A stretch of 64,000 bases of DNA from Streptomyces spectabilis (GTDB lineage: Bacteria; Actinomycetota; Actinomycetes; Streptomycetales; Streptomycetaceae), in assembly GCF_008704795.1 (NCBI RefSeq), contig NZ_CP023690.1, positions 7,512,501-7,576,500 on the forward strand, written 5' to 3'. Under the pieces are notes generated by a model that ran no database searches, was not told the DNA's origin, and saw only the letters and a list, made by a program, of their open reading frames with translations. This document shows, piece by piece, positions 8,605 to 16,957 of the stretch. A program made the position numbers and the translations under genes. Every line of letters begins with the position of its first letter. Position 1 is the stretch's first letter.

Positions 8605-10179
8605 TCACTGCTCGCGCAGGGGGATCGACACGTACGACGGGTCGGTTCCGGGCGAGGAGAAGGTCAGCTGCGCGCCGGTCGGGTTGTGCTCGATGTAGAG
8701 CGGGTCGACCGTGTCGACCACCAGGGCGAGCCTGTGTCCTGCCGGGACGTCGTAGGCCGTGGAGAACAGCTCCAGGTCGACGCCGAACGGCTTGCCGGGG
8801 GTCTTGCCGTGGAAGGTGTACGGCGCGTTGCTGACCAGCTTGCCGAGGCCGAGCGGGCCCACGTCGTACAGGTACGCGACGAGGGTTCCGCTCTCCTTGG
8901 TGCTGGTGAGCGTGGTGTGCAGCTCCGCGGTGCCGCGCACGCGCTGGGGCCGCTCGGACCGCTGCGACTGCCAGACGGCCGCGTACCGGCGCGGCAGCAG
9001 CGGCATCGACGCCATCGGCGGCAGCTTCAGGAACTGGTCCAGGGTGTTGGAGAGCATCACGATGCCGCCGTTGGCGCCGGAATCCACGTTGGCACGGATC
9101 GTGGTGGTGCCCGCGAGGTCCAGCTTGCGCCGGGTGGCGCCGACCGACTTCCAGTCGGGGTAGCCCTCGTAGCCGCCCGTGGAGCGCGACTTCAGCTGGA
9201 CCGGCTGCTCCTGGTCGACGCCGTTCTTCTCACCCTTCAGATAGCGGTCGAACCACCGCCGGGTGCTCGTCCAGGTGTCGTTGGGCAGCCCGAACAGGCC
9301 CGTCGCCTCGGCGGTCGCGTGGTCGCCGGGGCGGAACTCCAGGCGCTTGGGGCCCTTGAGCTTCTCGTAGAAGTCGGCGTACTCGTTGGGCGGGAAGACG
9401 GTGTCGCCCCAGGCGTTGCCGAGCATGACGGCGGTGCCGTTGCTGTTGATGCGGTCCAGGTACGTCGCCGGGGAGCGCTTGGCGCCCCACGCGATCATCT
9501 CGTCCTCCTGGTCGAGGTTCGAGCCGAGGAAGTCCTTCAGGATCCCCTTCAGCTCGGCGCTCGGGCGGCCGGTGAGGTAGCCCGCGCCGCCGAGCAGGGC
9601 GCCCGCCTGGACGTGCTGGGTGCGGCCGCTGTAGATGGACTCGACCAGGTCGCTCCAGCCGCTCAGCGCGGCGACCGCCTTGATCCGCCTGTCGTGCCCG
9701 GCGGCCAGCAGGCTGATGCCCGCCCCGTAACTGACGCCCGCCATGCCGACCTTGTGCGGGTCGGCGGGGGTGTTCTCCAGCGTCCAGTCGATGACCCGGG
9801 AGGCGTCCGCGATGTCCTCGGGGCCGCCGACCTCGATCTCGCCGCCGGACTGCCAGAAGCCGCGCGAGTTGTAGCTCACCACCACATAGCCGGCGTCGGC
9901 GAGCTGCTTGGCCTGCGCGATGTACTCGATCTGCGGCATGGCCCAGCTCGTGGGCAGCACGACGACGGGGTACGAGCGGTCCGCCGGGGCGCCCGCGGGC
10001 GTGACGACGTTGGCCTTGAGGACCGTGCCGCCGTCACCGGGGATGTCGACGAAGCGGACGCCCGGCGCGGCGGCCCGGGGCGCCGGTGCCGCCTGTGCGG
10101 CGGGGGCGGCACCGGCGACAAGGGCCACCGATACCGCCCCCAGGGCGGTGGTCCGCACAGCTCTGCGCATCTTTCCCAC
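8605..10179 (-). CDS. Secreted CocE/PepX-type alpha/beta hydrolase
   Basis: A 524-residue protein with a Sec signal peptide (VRTTALGAVSVALVAGAAPAAQA). The catalytic domain has nucleophile elbow GVSYGAG near residue 149 and a jelly-roll-like C-terminal domain of the X-Pro dipeptidyl-peptidase/CocE family. This group includes acyl peptidases and esterases; the exact activity is undetermined. The start is GTG with AGGAG about 6 nt upstream; an ATG three codons later is possible. It is convergent with gluD, 48 bp apart. An array of GGTAA motifs lies in its promoter region. Confidence 0.82.
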   Translation of the reverse strand: MGKMRRAVRTTALGAVSVALVAGAAPAAQAAPAPRAAAPGVRFVDIPGDGGTVLKANVVTPAGAPADRSYPVVVLPTSWAMPQIEYIAQAKQLADAGYVVVSYNSRGFWQSGGEIEVGGPEDIADASRVIDWTLENTPADPHKVGMAGVSYGAGISLLAAGHDRRIKAVAALSGWSDLVESIYSGRTQHVQAGALLGGAGYLTGRPSAELKGILKDFLGSNLDQEDEMIAWGAKRSPATYLDRINSNGTAVMLGNAWGDTVFPPNEYADFYEKLKGPKRLEFRPGDHATAEATGLFGLPNDTWTSTRRWFDRYLKGEKNGVDQEQPVQLKSRSTGGYEGYPDWKSVGATRRKLDLAGTTTIRANVDSGANGGIVMLSNTLDQFLKLPPMASMPLLPRRYAAVWQSQRSERPQRVRGTAELHTTLTSTKESGTLVAYLYDVGPLGLGKLVSNAPYTFHGKTPGKPFGVDLELFSTAYDVPAGHRLALVVDTVDPLYIEHNPTGAQLTFSSPGTDPSYVSIPLREQ

Positions 10180-10218
10180 GGGTCACTCCTCACACGTGCC
10201 GGTGCAAAGTGACCTGAC

Positions 10219-10273
10219 GGTAACCGCGCGGGATTACCCCGGGTAACCCGTCGGTAAGTTACGTACGGGTAAC
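10219..10273 (-). promoter_or_regulatory. Cluster of four GGTAA/TTACC motifs upstream of the CocE-type gene
   Basis: GGTAA occurs at 10219, 10242, 10253 and 10268 (TTACC on the coding strand of the downstream gene). Two form dyads: TTACCC-C-GGGTAA (10234-10246) and GTTAC-N6-GTAAC (about 10258-10273). Spacings of 11, 15 and 23 bp in a 137-bp gap suggest a multi-site operator. It faintly resembles actinomycete PHO boxes but lacks their exact consensus. Confidence 0.35.
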
Positions 10274-10316
10274 GATAGTTGAGGAGCGGAGCTTCTCCGT
10301 CGCCGGTCGCGCGGCC

Positions 10317-11513
10317 TCAGCGCAGGGCGCTCTTGGCCTGCCAGTCCGCCCACGACACGTTCCACGCGCCGAAGCCGTTGCCCGGGTCGGGCGTGCCCTT
10401 GGAGCCGCTGCCCGAGACCTCGAACGGGTCGCCGATCTGGACCTGGCCGTACAGCCACGCCGCGTTGCCGGTGCTCATGCCGACGCAGCCGGAGCTGTGG
10501 TTGGTGTTGCCGAAGTACGCCGCGTTCCAGGGGGCCGCGTGCGCGTACATGCCCGACCAGGTCAGGCGCATCGAGTAGTCGACCATCTTGTCGTAGCTGT
10601 TGCCCAGGCCGACGGTCTCGGAGCGCATGTTGATCGTGCCCTCCTTGGCCATCAGGACCGACGTGCCGCCCCAGGAGGCCTTCTCGCCACCGGGCGTGCC
10701 CGCGGACATCGGTACGGACTTGACGGTCTTTCCGTCGCGCGTCAACGTCGCGGTCTTGTTGTCAAGATTGACCTTGACGACCTGGTTCTTGCCGACCGTC
10801 ATCGCGGTGTCGTAGTCGCGCACGAACCAGCCGCCGTCGGTGCCGGAGTCCACCCCGTTGAGCTGGGCGTCCAGGGACACCTTGGCGCCGGACTTCCAGT
10901 ACTCCTTCGGCCGCCAGTCGACGCGGTCCTTGCCGTCGTAGTTCTTGATCCAGCCCCAGGATCCCGCGGTGTCGTCGGACGTCTTCACCTTGAGGTGCTT
11001 CTCGACCTCCGCCTTGTTCTTGACGGGGTGGTCGAAGACGATCGACAGGGGCTGGGCCACGCCGACGGTCTTGATGTTCCGGCCCGGGGTGATCGTGACC
11101 TTGTTGACCTTCTCGGGCGCGGCCGTGGTGAACGCCTTGCCGGCCTTGCCGCCCTCCTGCGTGGTCGCGCTCACGGTGTAGCTGGTGCCGGGCGCGGCCA
11201 CGCGGGCCGAGGTCCAGCCGCGGCCGTCGGCGGAGACCTTGCCCGGGAGCTTGGTGCCCTCGGCGTCGGCGACCGTGACGTCCTTCAGCTTGGCGTCGCC
11301 CGCGGCCAGCTTCACGGTGACCGGGACGCCCGCCTTGGCCTGCTTGCCGGTGAGGTTCACCGAGAGCTTCGGCTTCTCGGCCTCGGCGTCGTCGCCGGAG
11401 CCGCCGCCGGAGCAGGCGGTCAGGGCGGCCGCCAGGGCCGCGGCGCCCGCGACGGCCGCGTACCGGGGGCGTATGGAGCGGCGGCTGGTGCTCAGGGACC
11501 TGCGGGACCTCAA
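10317..11513 (-). CDS. Ig-like domain L,D-transpeptidase lipoprotein
   Basis: A 398-residue cell-wall enzyme that forms 3-3 cross-links in peptidoglycan. It has a lipoprotein signal (AAALAAALTAC) followed by a Gly/Asp-rich linker. Two Ig-like domains follow (SVNLTGKQAKAGVPVTVKL and VNKVTITPGRNIKTVGVAQPL). The C-terminal YkuD domain has the catalytic motif HSSGCVGMSTGNAAWLY, Cys near residue 342. The start codon is an unusual TTG at 11513, supported by GGAGGT 9-10 nt upstream; the frame is closed by a stop at 11538-11540 and there is no ATG before the signal peptide. Architecture matches mycobacterial LdtMt2-type proteins. Confidence 0.87.
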   Translation of the reverse strand: MRSRRSLSTSRRSIRPRYAAVAGAAALAAALTACSGGGSGDDAEAEKPKLSVNLTGKQAKAGVPVTVKLAAGDAKLKDVTVADAEGTKLPGKVSADGRGWTSARVAAPGTSYTVSATTQEGGKAGKAFTTAAPEKVNKVTITPGRNIKTVGVAQPLSIVFDHPVKNKAEVEKHLKVKTSDDTAGSWGWIKNYDGKDRVDWRPKEYWKSGAKVSLDAQLNGVDSGTDGGWFVRDYDTAMTVGKNQVVKVNLDNKTATLTRDGKTVKSVPMSAGTPGGEKASWGGTSVLMAKEGTINMRSETVGLGNSYDKMVDYSMRLTWSGMYAHAAPWNAAYFGNTNHSSGCVGMSTGNAAWLYGQVQIGDPFEVSGSGSKGTPDPGNGFGAWNVSWADWQAKSALR

Positions 11514-11587
11514 GGAAACGTACCTCCGTGCGGATGTTCATGCCTGCCCGGAGTGAGAGGGCCGGGGATTCCGCACGGTTGCCTGTT

Positions 11588-11604
11588 GTCCGGAAAATCC
11601 GGAC
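11588..11604. promoter_or_regulatory. Inverted repeat GTCCGGA-AAA-TCCGGAC
   Basis: A perfect 7-bp inverted repeat with a 3-nt centre lies in the gap between the L,D-transpeptidase start and the end of the upstream gene. No T-tract follows on the minus strand, so an operator is more likely than a terminator. Confidence 0.3.
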
Positions 11605-11651
11605 TGCGTCACGGAAGCGTTATACGGGTCTCGCGTTCCGTGCGCGTCCGC

Positions 11652-12398
11652 TCACTTGGCGCGATGGGAGCCGCGCGCGGACTGCGCCGGTATCGGCTCC
11701 TGGGCGGCGCGGGTCACGTCCCCGACCAGCTCGACCACGTCAGGTCCGTACGCCTGTGAGTTCACGACCTTCAGGAGCAGCACGAAGGAGTCGCCCTGCT
11801 TGCGGGCGAGGCGCTCGTGGTGGCGGGCCAGATAGCGGGTGGCCGCCTGGTTGGTGGTGGCGCGCTGGCCGCAGAAGAGGAACACGGGCCGCGCGTCCTG
11901 CCCGGCGGTGAGCCGCGCGAGCAGCACGTACTCCGCGATGCCCGCCTCCATCCGGTAGCGCTCGGCGCCGATCTGGAACGCGCCGCGGTCGGGGCCAGGC
12001 TCCGGGTCGGCGTTCACGCGCACGCCGGGCAGCAGCGAGTGCATGTGCGCGGCCATCCGACGGTGGAACGCGGGGTTACCGAGGCAGAACTCGGTGCGCT
12101 CGCCGAAGCCCTGCTGGGCGGCGTCGTGGGCGACGACCTGGGTGTGCGCGCCGCAGTCCTTGACGAAGGCGGCGAGTTCGAGCAGCGAGAGCACGTCGTG
12201 CCGGGTCACGGTCAGCTCCGGGCCGCCCGCCTCGCGGTTCACCACGAACAGCGACTCGGCGTGCTCGGGAAGCCCGAAGAACGCCCGCTTGCGCCGCAGT
12301 CTGCGCCGCGACAGGAGGCCGCGGACGTACAGGGCCAGGGCGGCGCCGGCGACGGCCGCGCCGGCACCGAGGGCGAGAAGGCGTACGTCTTCAGTCAT
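11652..12398 (-). CDS. N-terminally anchored membrane protein of unknown function
   Basis: A 248-residue protein. One TM helix lies near residues 6-27 (LLALGAGAAVAGAALALYVRG), followed by a basic stop-transfer stretch (RRRLRRKR), so the bulk is probably cytoplasmic. The soluble part (FFGLPEHAESLFVVNREAGGPELTVTRHDVLSLLELA...) contains HTQVVAHDAAQQGFGERTEFCLG and a later PVFLFCGQRATTNQAATRYLARHH. I do not recognise the domain. The ATG at 12398 was chosen because the helix begins directly after it; the upstream frame is low-complexity. It is divergent from ggt. Confidence 0.6.
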   Translation of the reverse strand: MTEDVRLLALGAGAAVAGAALALYVRGLLSRRRLRRKRAFFGLPEHAESLFVVNREAGGPELTVTRHDVLSLLELAAFVKDCGAHTQVVAHDAAQQGFGERTEFCLGNPAFHRRMAAHMHSLLPGVRVNADPEPGPDRGAFQIGAERYRMEAGIAEYVLLARLTAGQDARPVFLFCGQRATTNQAATRYLARHHERLARKQGDSFVLLLKVVNSQAYGPDVVELVGDVTRAAQEPIPAQSARGSHRAK

Positions 12399-12502
12399 GG
12401 GCGCGCATGCTAGCCGCCGTTCACGGCCACCTCGGCAGGCGCCGTGGCCGGGGGCGGGGCGCGAAGTTACGCTGCGCGGAAGGTCGTTGACTGGAGGTGC
12501 CC

Positions 12503-14389
12503 ATGCGGCGTGAAGTGGTACGTAATCTGACGCTTTTGGCGGTCGGCGGGGTGTTGGTGACGGTCGGTGCGGCCGCGCCCCCTTCGCCTTCGCGCACAGC
12601 GGAACCGGGCACGACGGCCGAAGCGGCCACCGGTGCCCAAGCGGGCACAAGACCGGATTCGGCCCGTACGGCCGGTGTGTCCCGGACTCCGCCGAAGGTC
12701 CCGGAGGCCGTCGGATACGGCGGGGCCGTCGCGAGCGTCGACGCGGACGCGTCCGCCGCGGGCATCGAGGTCCTGAAGAAGGGCGGCAACGCCGTGGACG
12801 CGGCCGTCGCCACGGCCGCCGCGCTCGGTGTCACCGAGCCGTACTCGGCGGGCGTCGGCGGCGGCGGGTACTTCGTGTACTACGACGCGAAGACCCGCGC
12901 GGTGCACACCCTCGACGGGCGCGAGACGGCGCCGCGCACCGCGGACTCACGCCTCTTCCTGGAGGACGGCAAGCCCCTGCCGTTCGCCGACGCCCAGACC
13001 AGCGGCCTCGGCGTGGGCACGCCCGGGACGCCCGCCACCTGGCGCACGGCGCTCGACAACTGGGGCAGCGAACGGCTCGGCACGCTCCTGAGGCCCGCCG
13101 AACGCCTGGCCCGCGAGGGCTTCACCGTGGACCGTACGTTCCGCTCGCAGACCGAGGCCAACCAGCAGCGCTTCAAGGACTTCCCGGACACGGCGAAGCT
13201 GTTCCTGCCGGACGGGAAGCTGCCGGTCGTCGGCTCCACGTTCAAGAACCCGGACCTCGCCCGCACCTACGCCGAGCTGCGGCGCAAGGGCATCGACGCG
13301 CTCTACCGGGGCGACATCGGCAAGGACTTCGTACGGACGGTCAACAAGCCGCCCGTGGACCCGGACTCGGGGCGCAACGCGCGCGCCGGTGACCTGTCCA
13401 TGAAGGACCTGCGCGCCTACGAGGTGAAGGAGCAGGCGCCGTCGAAGACCACGTACCGCGGCCTCGGGGTCTACTCGATGGCCCCGTCGTCGTCCGGCGG
13501 CACGACGGTCGGCGAGGCCCTCAACATCCTGGAGCACGGTGACCTCTCGCGCGTGAGCAAGGCGCGCTATCTGCACCGCTTCATCGAGGCGAGCCGGGTG
13601 GCGTTCGCCGACCGGGGGCGCTGGGTGGGCGACCCCGCCTTCGAGGACGTCCCCACCAAGCAGCTGCTCTCGCAGCGGTTCGCGAACGCGCGCGCTTGCC
13701 TGATCAAGGACGACGCGGTGCTCAAGAGCCCCGTCGCGCCCGGCGACCCGCGCCACCCCGAGCCCTGCGCGAGCGCGGGCAAGGCGGCCCCGACGACGTA
13801 CGAGGGCGAGAACACCACGCATCTGACGGCGGCCGACAAGTGGGGCAACGTCGTCGCCTACACCCTCACCATCGAGTCCACCGGCGGCAGCGGCATCACG
13901 GTTCCCGGGCGCGGCTTCCTGCTGAACAACGAGCTGACGGACTTCTCCTTCGCGCCCGCACGGCCCGGTGTGCACGATCCGAACCTGCCGGGGCCCGGCA
14001 AGCGGCCGCGCTCGTCGATCGCGCCGACCATCGTGCTCGACGAGGAGCGCGAGCCGGTCGTCGCGCTCGGTTCGCCCGGCGGCGCGACCATCGTGACGAC
14101 GGTCCTGCAGACCCTGACCGGCTTCCTGGACCGGGACCTGGAGCTGGTCGACGCGATCGCGGCGCCGCGCGCGAGCCAGCGCAACGCCGCGCAGACCGAG
14201 CTGGAGCCCGGTCTGTGGGACAGCTCGCTGCGGCGCGACCTGGAGGCGCTCGGCCACTCCTTCAAGCAGAATCCGGAGATCGGGGCGGCGACCGGCGTCC
14301 AGCGGCTGCCCGGCGGCAAGTGGCTCGCCGCGGCCGAGCCGGAGCGCAGGGGCGGCGGCTCCGCGATGGTGGTGCGCCCCAGGCCGTAG
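12503..14389 (+). CDS. ggt: Gamma-glutamyltransferase (exported)
   Basis: A 628-residue N-terminal-nucleophile hydrolase that cleaves gamma-glutamyl bonds of glutathione and related peptides. An N-terminal hydrophobic segment (LTLLAVGGVLVTVGAAAP) indicates export. The large subunit starts near GYGGAVASVDADASAAGIEVL. The autoprocessing site and nucleophile Thr lie in GENTTHLTAADKWGN (about residue 437). Downstream motifs PRSSIAPTIV and LGSPGGATIV are the substrate-binding signatures. The ATG at 12503 is preferred: GGAGG (12493-12497) would overlap the alternative GTG at 12497. It is convergent with map. Confidence 0.9.
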   Translation: MRREVVRNLTLLAVGGVLVTVGAAAPPSPSRTAEPGTTAEAATGAQAGTRPDSARTAGVSRTPPKVPEAVGYGGAVASVDADASAAGIEVLKKGGNAVDAAVATAAALGVTEPYSAGVGGGGYFVYYDAKTRAVHTLDGRETAPRTADSRLFLEDGKPLPFADAQTSGLGVGTPGTPATWRTALDNWGSERLGTLLRPAERLAREGFTVDRTFRSQTEANQQRFKDFPDTAKLFLPDGKLPVVGSTFKNPDLARTYAELRRKGIDALYRGDIGKDFVRTVNKPPVDPDSGRNARAGDLSMKDLRAYEVKEQAPSKTTYRGLGVYSMAPSSSGGTTVGEALNILEHGDLSRVSKARYLHRFIEASRVAFADRGRWVGDPAFEDVPTKQLLSQRFANARACLIKDDAVLKSPVAPGDPRHPEPCASAGKAAPTTYEGENTTHLTAADKWGNVVAYTLTIESTGGSGITVPGRGFLLNNELTDFSFAPARPGVHDPNLPGPGKRPRSSIAPTIVLDEEREPVVALGSPGGATIVTTVLQTLTGFLDRDLELVDAIAAPRASQRNAAQTELEPGLWDSSLRRDLEALGHSFKQNPEIGAATGVQRLPGGKWLAAAEPERRGGGSAMVVRPRP

Positions 14390-14402
14390 GCCCGCGCACC
14401 CG

Positions 14403-14441
14403 CCGTACGAGCCCCTGAGGCGGCCTCAGGGGCTCGTACGG
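14403..14441. terminator. Bidirectional hairpin between ggt and map
   Basis: A perfect 18-bp stem (arms 14403-14420 and 14424-14441, beginning CCGTACGAGCCCC) closed by CGG. It sits between two convergent genes, so it can end transcription from both sides. There is no U-tract, as is common in Streptomyces. Confidence 0.7.
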
Positions 14442-14456
14442 GCGATCACAGGGCGG

Positions 14457-15224
14457 TCACAGGGCGGTCAGCACGCGCGGCCCCGCGTCCGTGATGGCGA
14501 CCGTGTGCTCGGCGTGCGCCGCGCGGCTGCCGTCGTCCGTGCGCAGCGTCCAGCCGTCCGGCGCGGCGTGGAAGCCGTCCTTGCCGCCCGCGATGAGCAT
14601 CGGCTCGATGGCGAGCACCATGCCGTGGCGCAGGGGCATGCCGCGGCCCGGCCGCCCCTCGTTCGGCACGGAGGGGTCCTCGTGCATCTGGCGGCCGATG
14701 CCGTGGCCGCCGAAGCCGTCCGGGATGCCGTACCCGGCGTCGCGGCAGACGGTGCCGATGGCGTGGGCGATGTCCCCGATCCTGTTGCCCACCACCGCGG
14801 CCGCGATGCCCGCCCGGAGGGCGCGCTCGGCGGTCTCGATCAGGTGGACGTCCTCGGGGCGCGGGGTGCCCACGATGAAGCTGATCGCCGAGTCGCCCGC
14901 CCAGCCGCCGAGGTGCGCGCCGAAGTCGGCGGAGAGCAGATCGCCGTCGCGCAGGCGGTAGTCGTCCGGGATGCCGTGCACGATCGCGTCGTTCACCGAC
15001 GCGCACAGCGTGGCCGGGAAGGGGACCGGGGCGAACGAGGGGTGGTAGTGCAGGAAGGGGGACGTGGCGCCCGCGTCCTTGAGCACCTGGTGCGCCACCT
15101 CGTCCAGGTCGCGCAGGCTGACGCCGACGGTCGCCGCGGCCCGCACCGCGGCCAGGGCCCGCGCGACCACGCGCCCCGTCTCCCGCATCGCCTCGATCGA
15201 TGTGTCTGTCTTGAGTTCCACCAT
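14457..15224 (-). CDS. map: Type I methionine aminopeptidase
   Basis: A 255-residue enzyme that removes the initiator Met. Metal ligands are visible as DLLSADFGAHLGGWAGDSA (two Asp), GHGIGRQMHEDP (His), VLAIEPML (Glu) and the late HAEHTVAIT (Glu). Its length and lack of an N-terminal extension fit a class Ia enzyme. The stop codon falls inside a tandem 11-bp duplication (CCGCCCTGTGA twice), so the original stop may have been duplicated. TATAGT, 7 nt upstream of the ATG on the minus strand, suggests a leaderless transcript. It is divergent from a small XRE regulator. Confidence 0.9.
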   Translation of the reverse strand: MVELKTDTSIEAMRETGRVVARALAAVRAAATVGVSLRDLDEVAHQVLKDAGATSPFLHYHPSFAPVPFPATLCASVNDAIVHGIPDDYRLRDGDLLSADFGAHLGGWAGDSAISFIVGTPRPEDVHLIETAERALRAGIAAAVVGNRIGDIAHAIGTVCRDAGYGIPDGFGGHGIGRQMHEDPSVPNEGRPGRGMPLRHGMVLAIEPMLIAGGKDGFHAAPDGWTLRTDDGSRAAHAEHTVAITDAGPRVLTAL

Positions 15225-15234
15225 GCCAATTACT

Positions 15235-15244
15235 ATACCGGTAT
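15235..15244. promoter_or_regulatory. Palindrome ATACCGGTAT in the map / XRE divergent promoter
   Basis: This perfect 10-bp palindrome lies in a 48-bp divergent gap. It overlaps the -10 of map (TATAGT, complement of 15232-15237) and lies about where the -35 of the XRE gene should be. It is a good candidate operator for the XRE protein acting on both genes. Confidence 0.5.
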
Positions 15245-15260
15245 TTGAATGGGGTGCGCG

Positions 15261-15266
15261 TAGACT
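15261..15266 (+). promoter_or_regulatory. -10 box of leaderless XRE-regulator transcript
   Basis: TAGACT ends exactly 6 nt before the ATG at 15273, and no Shine-Dalgarno sequence is present. This geometry is typical of leaderless actinomycete genes. Confidence 0.55.
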
Positions 15267-15272
15267 GGTGCC

Positions 15273-15524
15273 ATGGTGCGCACCCCTCTGACCCCTGAAG
15301 AGCGCGAGCGCGGCGAGCGGCTCGGCCGACTGCTGCGGGAGGCGCGTGGCGAGCGGAGCATGGTCGAGGTCGCCGCGAGCGCCGGGATTTCGGCGGAGAC
15401 GCTCCGCAAGATCGAGACGGGCCGGGCGCCGACGCCCGCGTTCTTCACGGTCGCGGCGCTCGCGGTGACCCTTGAGCTGTCTATGGACGAGGTGGCACGG
15501 ACGTGTGTCCTGGTCCCGGTGTGA
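15273..15524 (+). CDS. Small XRE-family helix-turn-helix regulator
   Basis: An 83-residue protein that is essentially one HTH domain (LGRLLREARGERSMVEVAASAGISAETLRKIETGRAPTP), the recognition helix being around SAETLRKIETG. It has no effector domain. It is divergent from map, with a shared palindrome in the 48-bp gap, suggesting control of map and itself. Its last 44 bp overlap, antisense, the 3' end of the convergent exporter gene. Confidence 0.8.
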   Translation: MVRTPLTPEERERGERLGRLLREARGERSMVEVAASAGISAETLRKIETGRAPTPAFFTVAALAVTLELSMDEVARTCVLVPV

Positions 15525-16707
15525 GGTCCGCGGGAGGGCCGTCCGCCGGGCGGACGCGCGCGGAGCGGCGGGCCACGAGTGCCGCGCCGCCCGCCGTCAT
15601 GAGCGCGAGCGCCACCAGCAGGGCGCTGACCCACAGCGGCGAGCGGTAGCCGAGCCCCGCGTCGATCGCCCGGCCCCCGGCCCACGGGCCCACCGCCGCG
15701 CCGATGTTGAACGCCGCCGTGGCGAAGGCGCCGCCCAGGGTGGGTGCCGCCGTCGCCGCGTACAGCGCGCGGGCGATCAGCGTGGAGCCCACCGCGAACG
15801 ACAGCGTGCCCTGGACGAAGGCGAACGCCACGGTCGCCGCGGTGTGCTGAGCGGTCAGGGCGAAGGCCGACCAGGCCGCGAGCAGCGCGAGCGAACCGGC
15901 CACGAGCAGCGGCAGCGGACGGCGGTCGGCGAGGCGCCCGCTGACCGTGACCCCGATGAACGACCCGAGCCCGAACAGCGCGAGCAGACCGGGCACCCAC
16001 GCGTCCCCGACCCCGGCGACCCGCGTGGCGAGCGGTTCGAGATAGGTGAAGGCGCAGAACGTGGCCCCGTTCACGAGCGCGCCGAGCAGCAGCGTCACCA
16101 CCAGGCGCGGGGAGCGCAGGGCGCCCAGTTCCGAGCGCGCGCCGACCGGCGCGGAGCCGGGGGAGTCCGCCGGCAGCGACCGCGCGATCGCCACGACGGC
16201 GGGCAGCGACACCAGGGCCACCGCCCAGAACGCGGCGCGCCACCCCCACAGCTGGCCGAGCAGGGCGCCGCCCGGCACGCCCGCGACGCACGCGAGCGTG
16301 GTGCCGCCGAGCAGCACCGACGTCGCCCGGCCCTTGGCGTCCGGCGCGACCAGGCCCGTCGCGGTCGCGAGCGCCACCGCGAGGAAGCCCGCGTTGGCGA
16401 GCGCCCCGACGACGCGGGTGGCGAGCAGCACGCCGTAGCTCGTGGTGAGCGCGCCCACGACGTGCGCAAGGAGGAAGGCCACCAGGAAGGCGAGCAGCGC
16501 CCGGCGGCGCGACCAGCGCAGGCTCAGTACGGCCATCAGGGGCGCCCCGACGACCATGCCCGCGGCGAACGCGGAGGTCAGCGCGCCCGCGGCGGACAGC
16601 GACACCTCCATGTCGGCGGCGATGTCCGACACCAGGCCGGACAGCATGAATTCGGACGTGCCTTGGGCGAACACGGCGAGTCCGAGCAGATAGAGGACCA
16701 TGGGCAC
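15481..16707 (-). CDS. Cmx/CmrA-type MFS drug exporter (chloramphenicol efflux family)
   Basis: A 408-residue MFS protein with 12 predicted TM helices. The N-terminus MPMVLYLLGLAVFAQGTSEFMLSGL is characteristic of the Cmx/CmlR drug/H+ antiporter group, as are LSLRWSRRRALL and GALANAGFLAVALATATGLV. Related proteins export chloramphenicol; actual substrate range here is unproven. A candidate regulatory leader reading frame (16877-16957) starts about 250 nt upstream on the same strand. The C-terminal tail overlaps the XRE gene by 44 bp. Confidence 0.82.
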   Translation of the reverse strand: MPMVLYLLGLAVFAQGTSEFMLSGLVSDIAADMEVSLSAAGALTSAFAAGMVVGAPLMAVLSLRWSRRRALLAFLVAFLLAHVVGALTTSYGVLLATRVVGALANAGFLAVALATATGLVAPDAKGRATSVLLGGTTLACVAGVPGGALLGQLWGWRAAFWAVALVSLPAVVAIARSLPADSPGSAPVGARSELGALRSPRLVVTLLLGALVNGATFCAFTYLEPLATRVAGVGDAWVPGLLALFGLGSFIGVTVSGRLADRRPLPLLVAGSLALLAAWSAFALTAQHTAATVAFAFVQGTLSFAVGSTLIARALYAATAAPTLGGAFATAAFNIGAAVGPWAGGRAIDAGLGYRSPLWVSALLVALALMTAGGAALVARRSARVRPADGPPADLTPGPGHTSVPPRP

Positions 16708-16876
16708 AGCGAGACTCCAGCGTCACGTCAGCCACGGCGTGGGCATGACGCACCCATGGCGGTGCGCGGGATCCACGGCGTGGTGAGGAAAAGGGGGAAG
16801 GTCCGTGACTGCGGCGCGGTGATGGTCCCGAGGCGATGCCTGAGGCGATGACGGTGCGGAGCCCTGAGCGGGGCTG

Positions 16877-16957
16877 CTACGCGGCGTCGGGCCGGCTCGG
16901 AGCGAGGCCACCGGAGCGCGCCGGTGGCCGGCGTCTGCTGGCCTCGGGACTGGACAT
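16877..16957 (-). CDS. Candidate 26-residue leader peptide upstream of the Cmx-type exporter
   Basis: An ATG at 16957 lies exactly 6 nt after TAGTCT (complement of 16964-16969), a textbook leaderless arrangement. The frame encodes MSSPEASRRRPPARSGGLAP then SRPDAA and stops at TAG. It contains an Arg-Arg-Arg-Pro-Pro run and is followed by about 169 nt of noncoding sequence before the exporter ATG. A perfect 9-bp stem-loop (GGCCACCGG, loop of 6, CCGGTGGCC; 16906-16929) lies within it. A 5-bp stem (AGCCC/GGGCT) lies just after its stop. This suggests translation-dependent attenuation. It is a prediction from position and structure only. Confidence 0.5.
   Translation of the reverse strand: MSSPEASRRRPPARSGGLAPSRPDAA
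16906..16929 (-). promoter_or_regulatory. Stem-loop inside the exporter leader
   Basis: A perfect 9-bp stem GGCCACCGG/CCGGTGGCC with a 6-nt loop. It is located within the candidate leader peptide frame, so a translating or stalled ribosome would change its folding. Confidence 0.45.
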
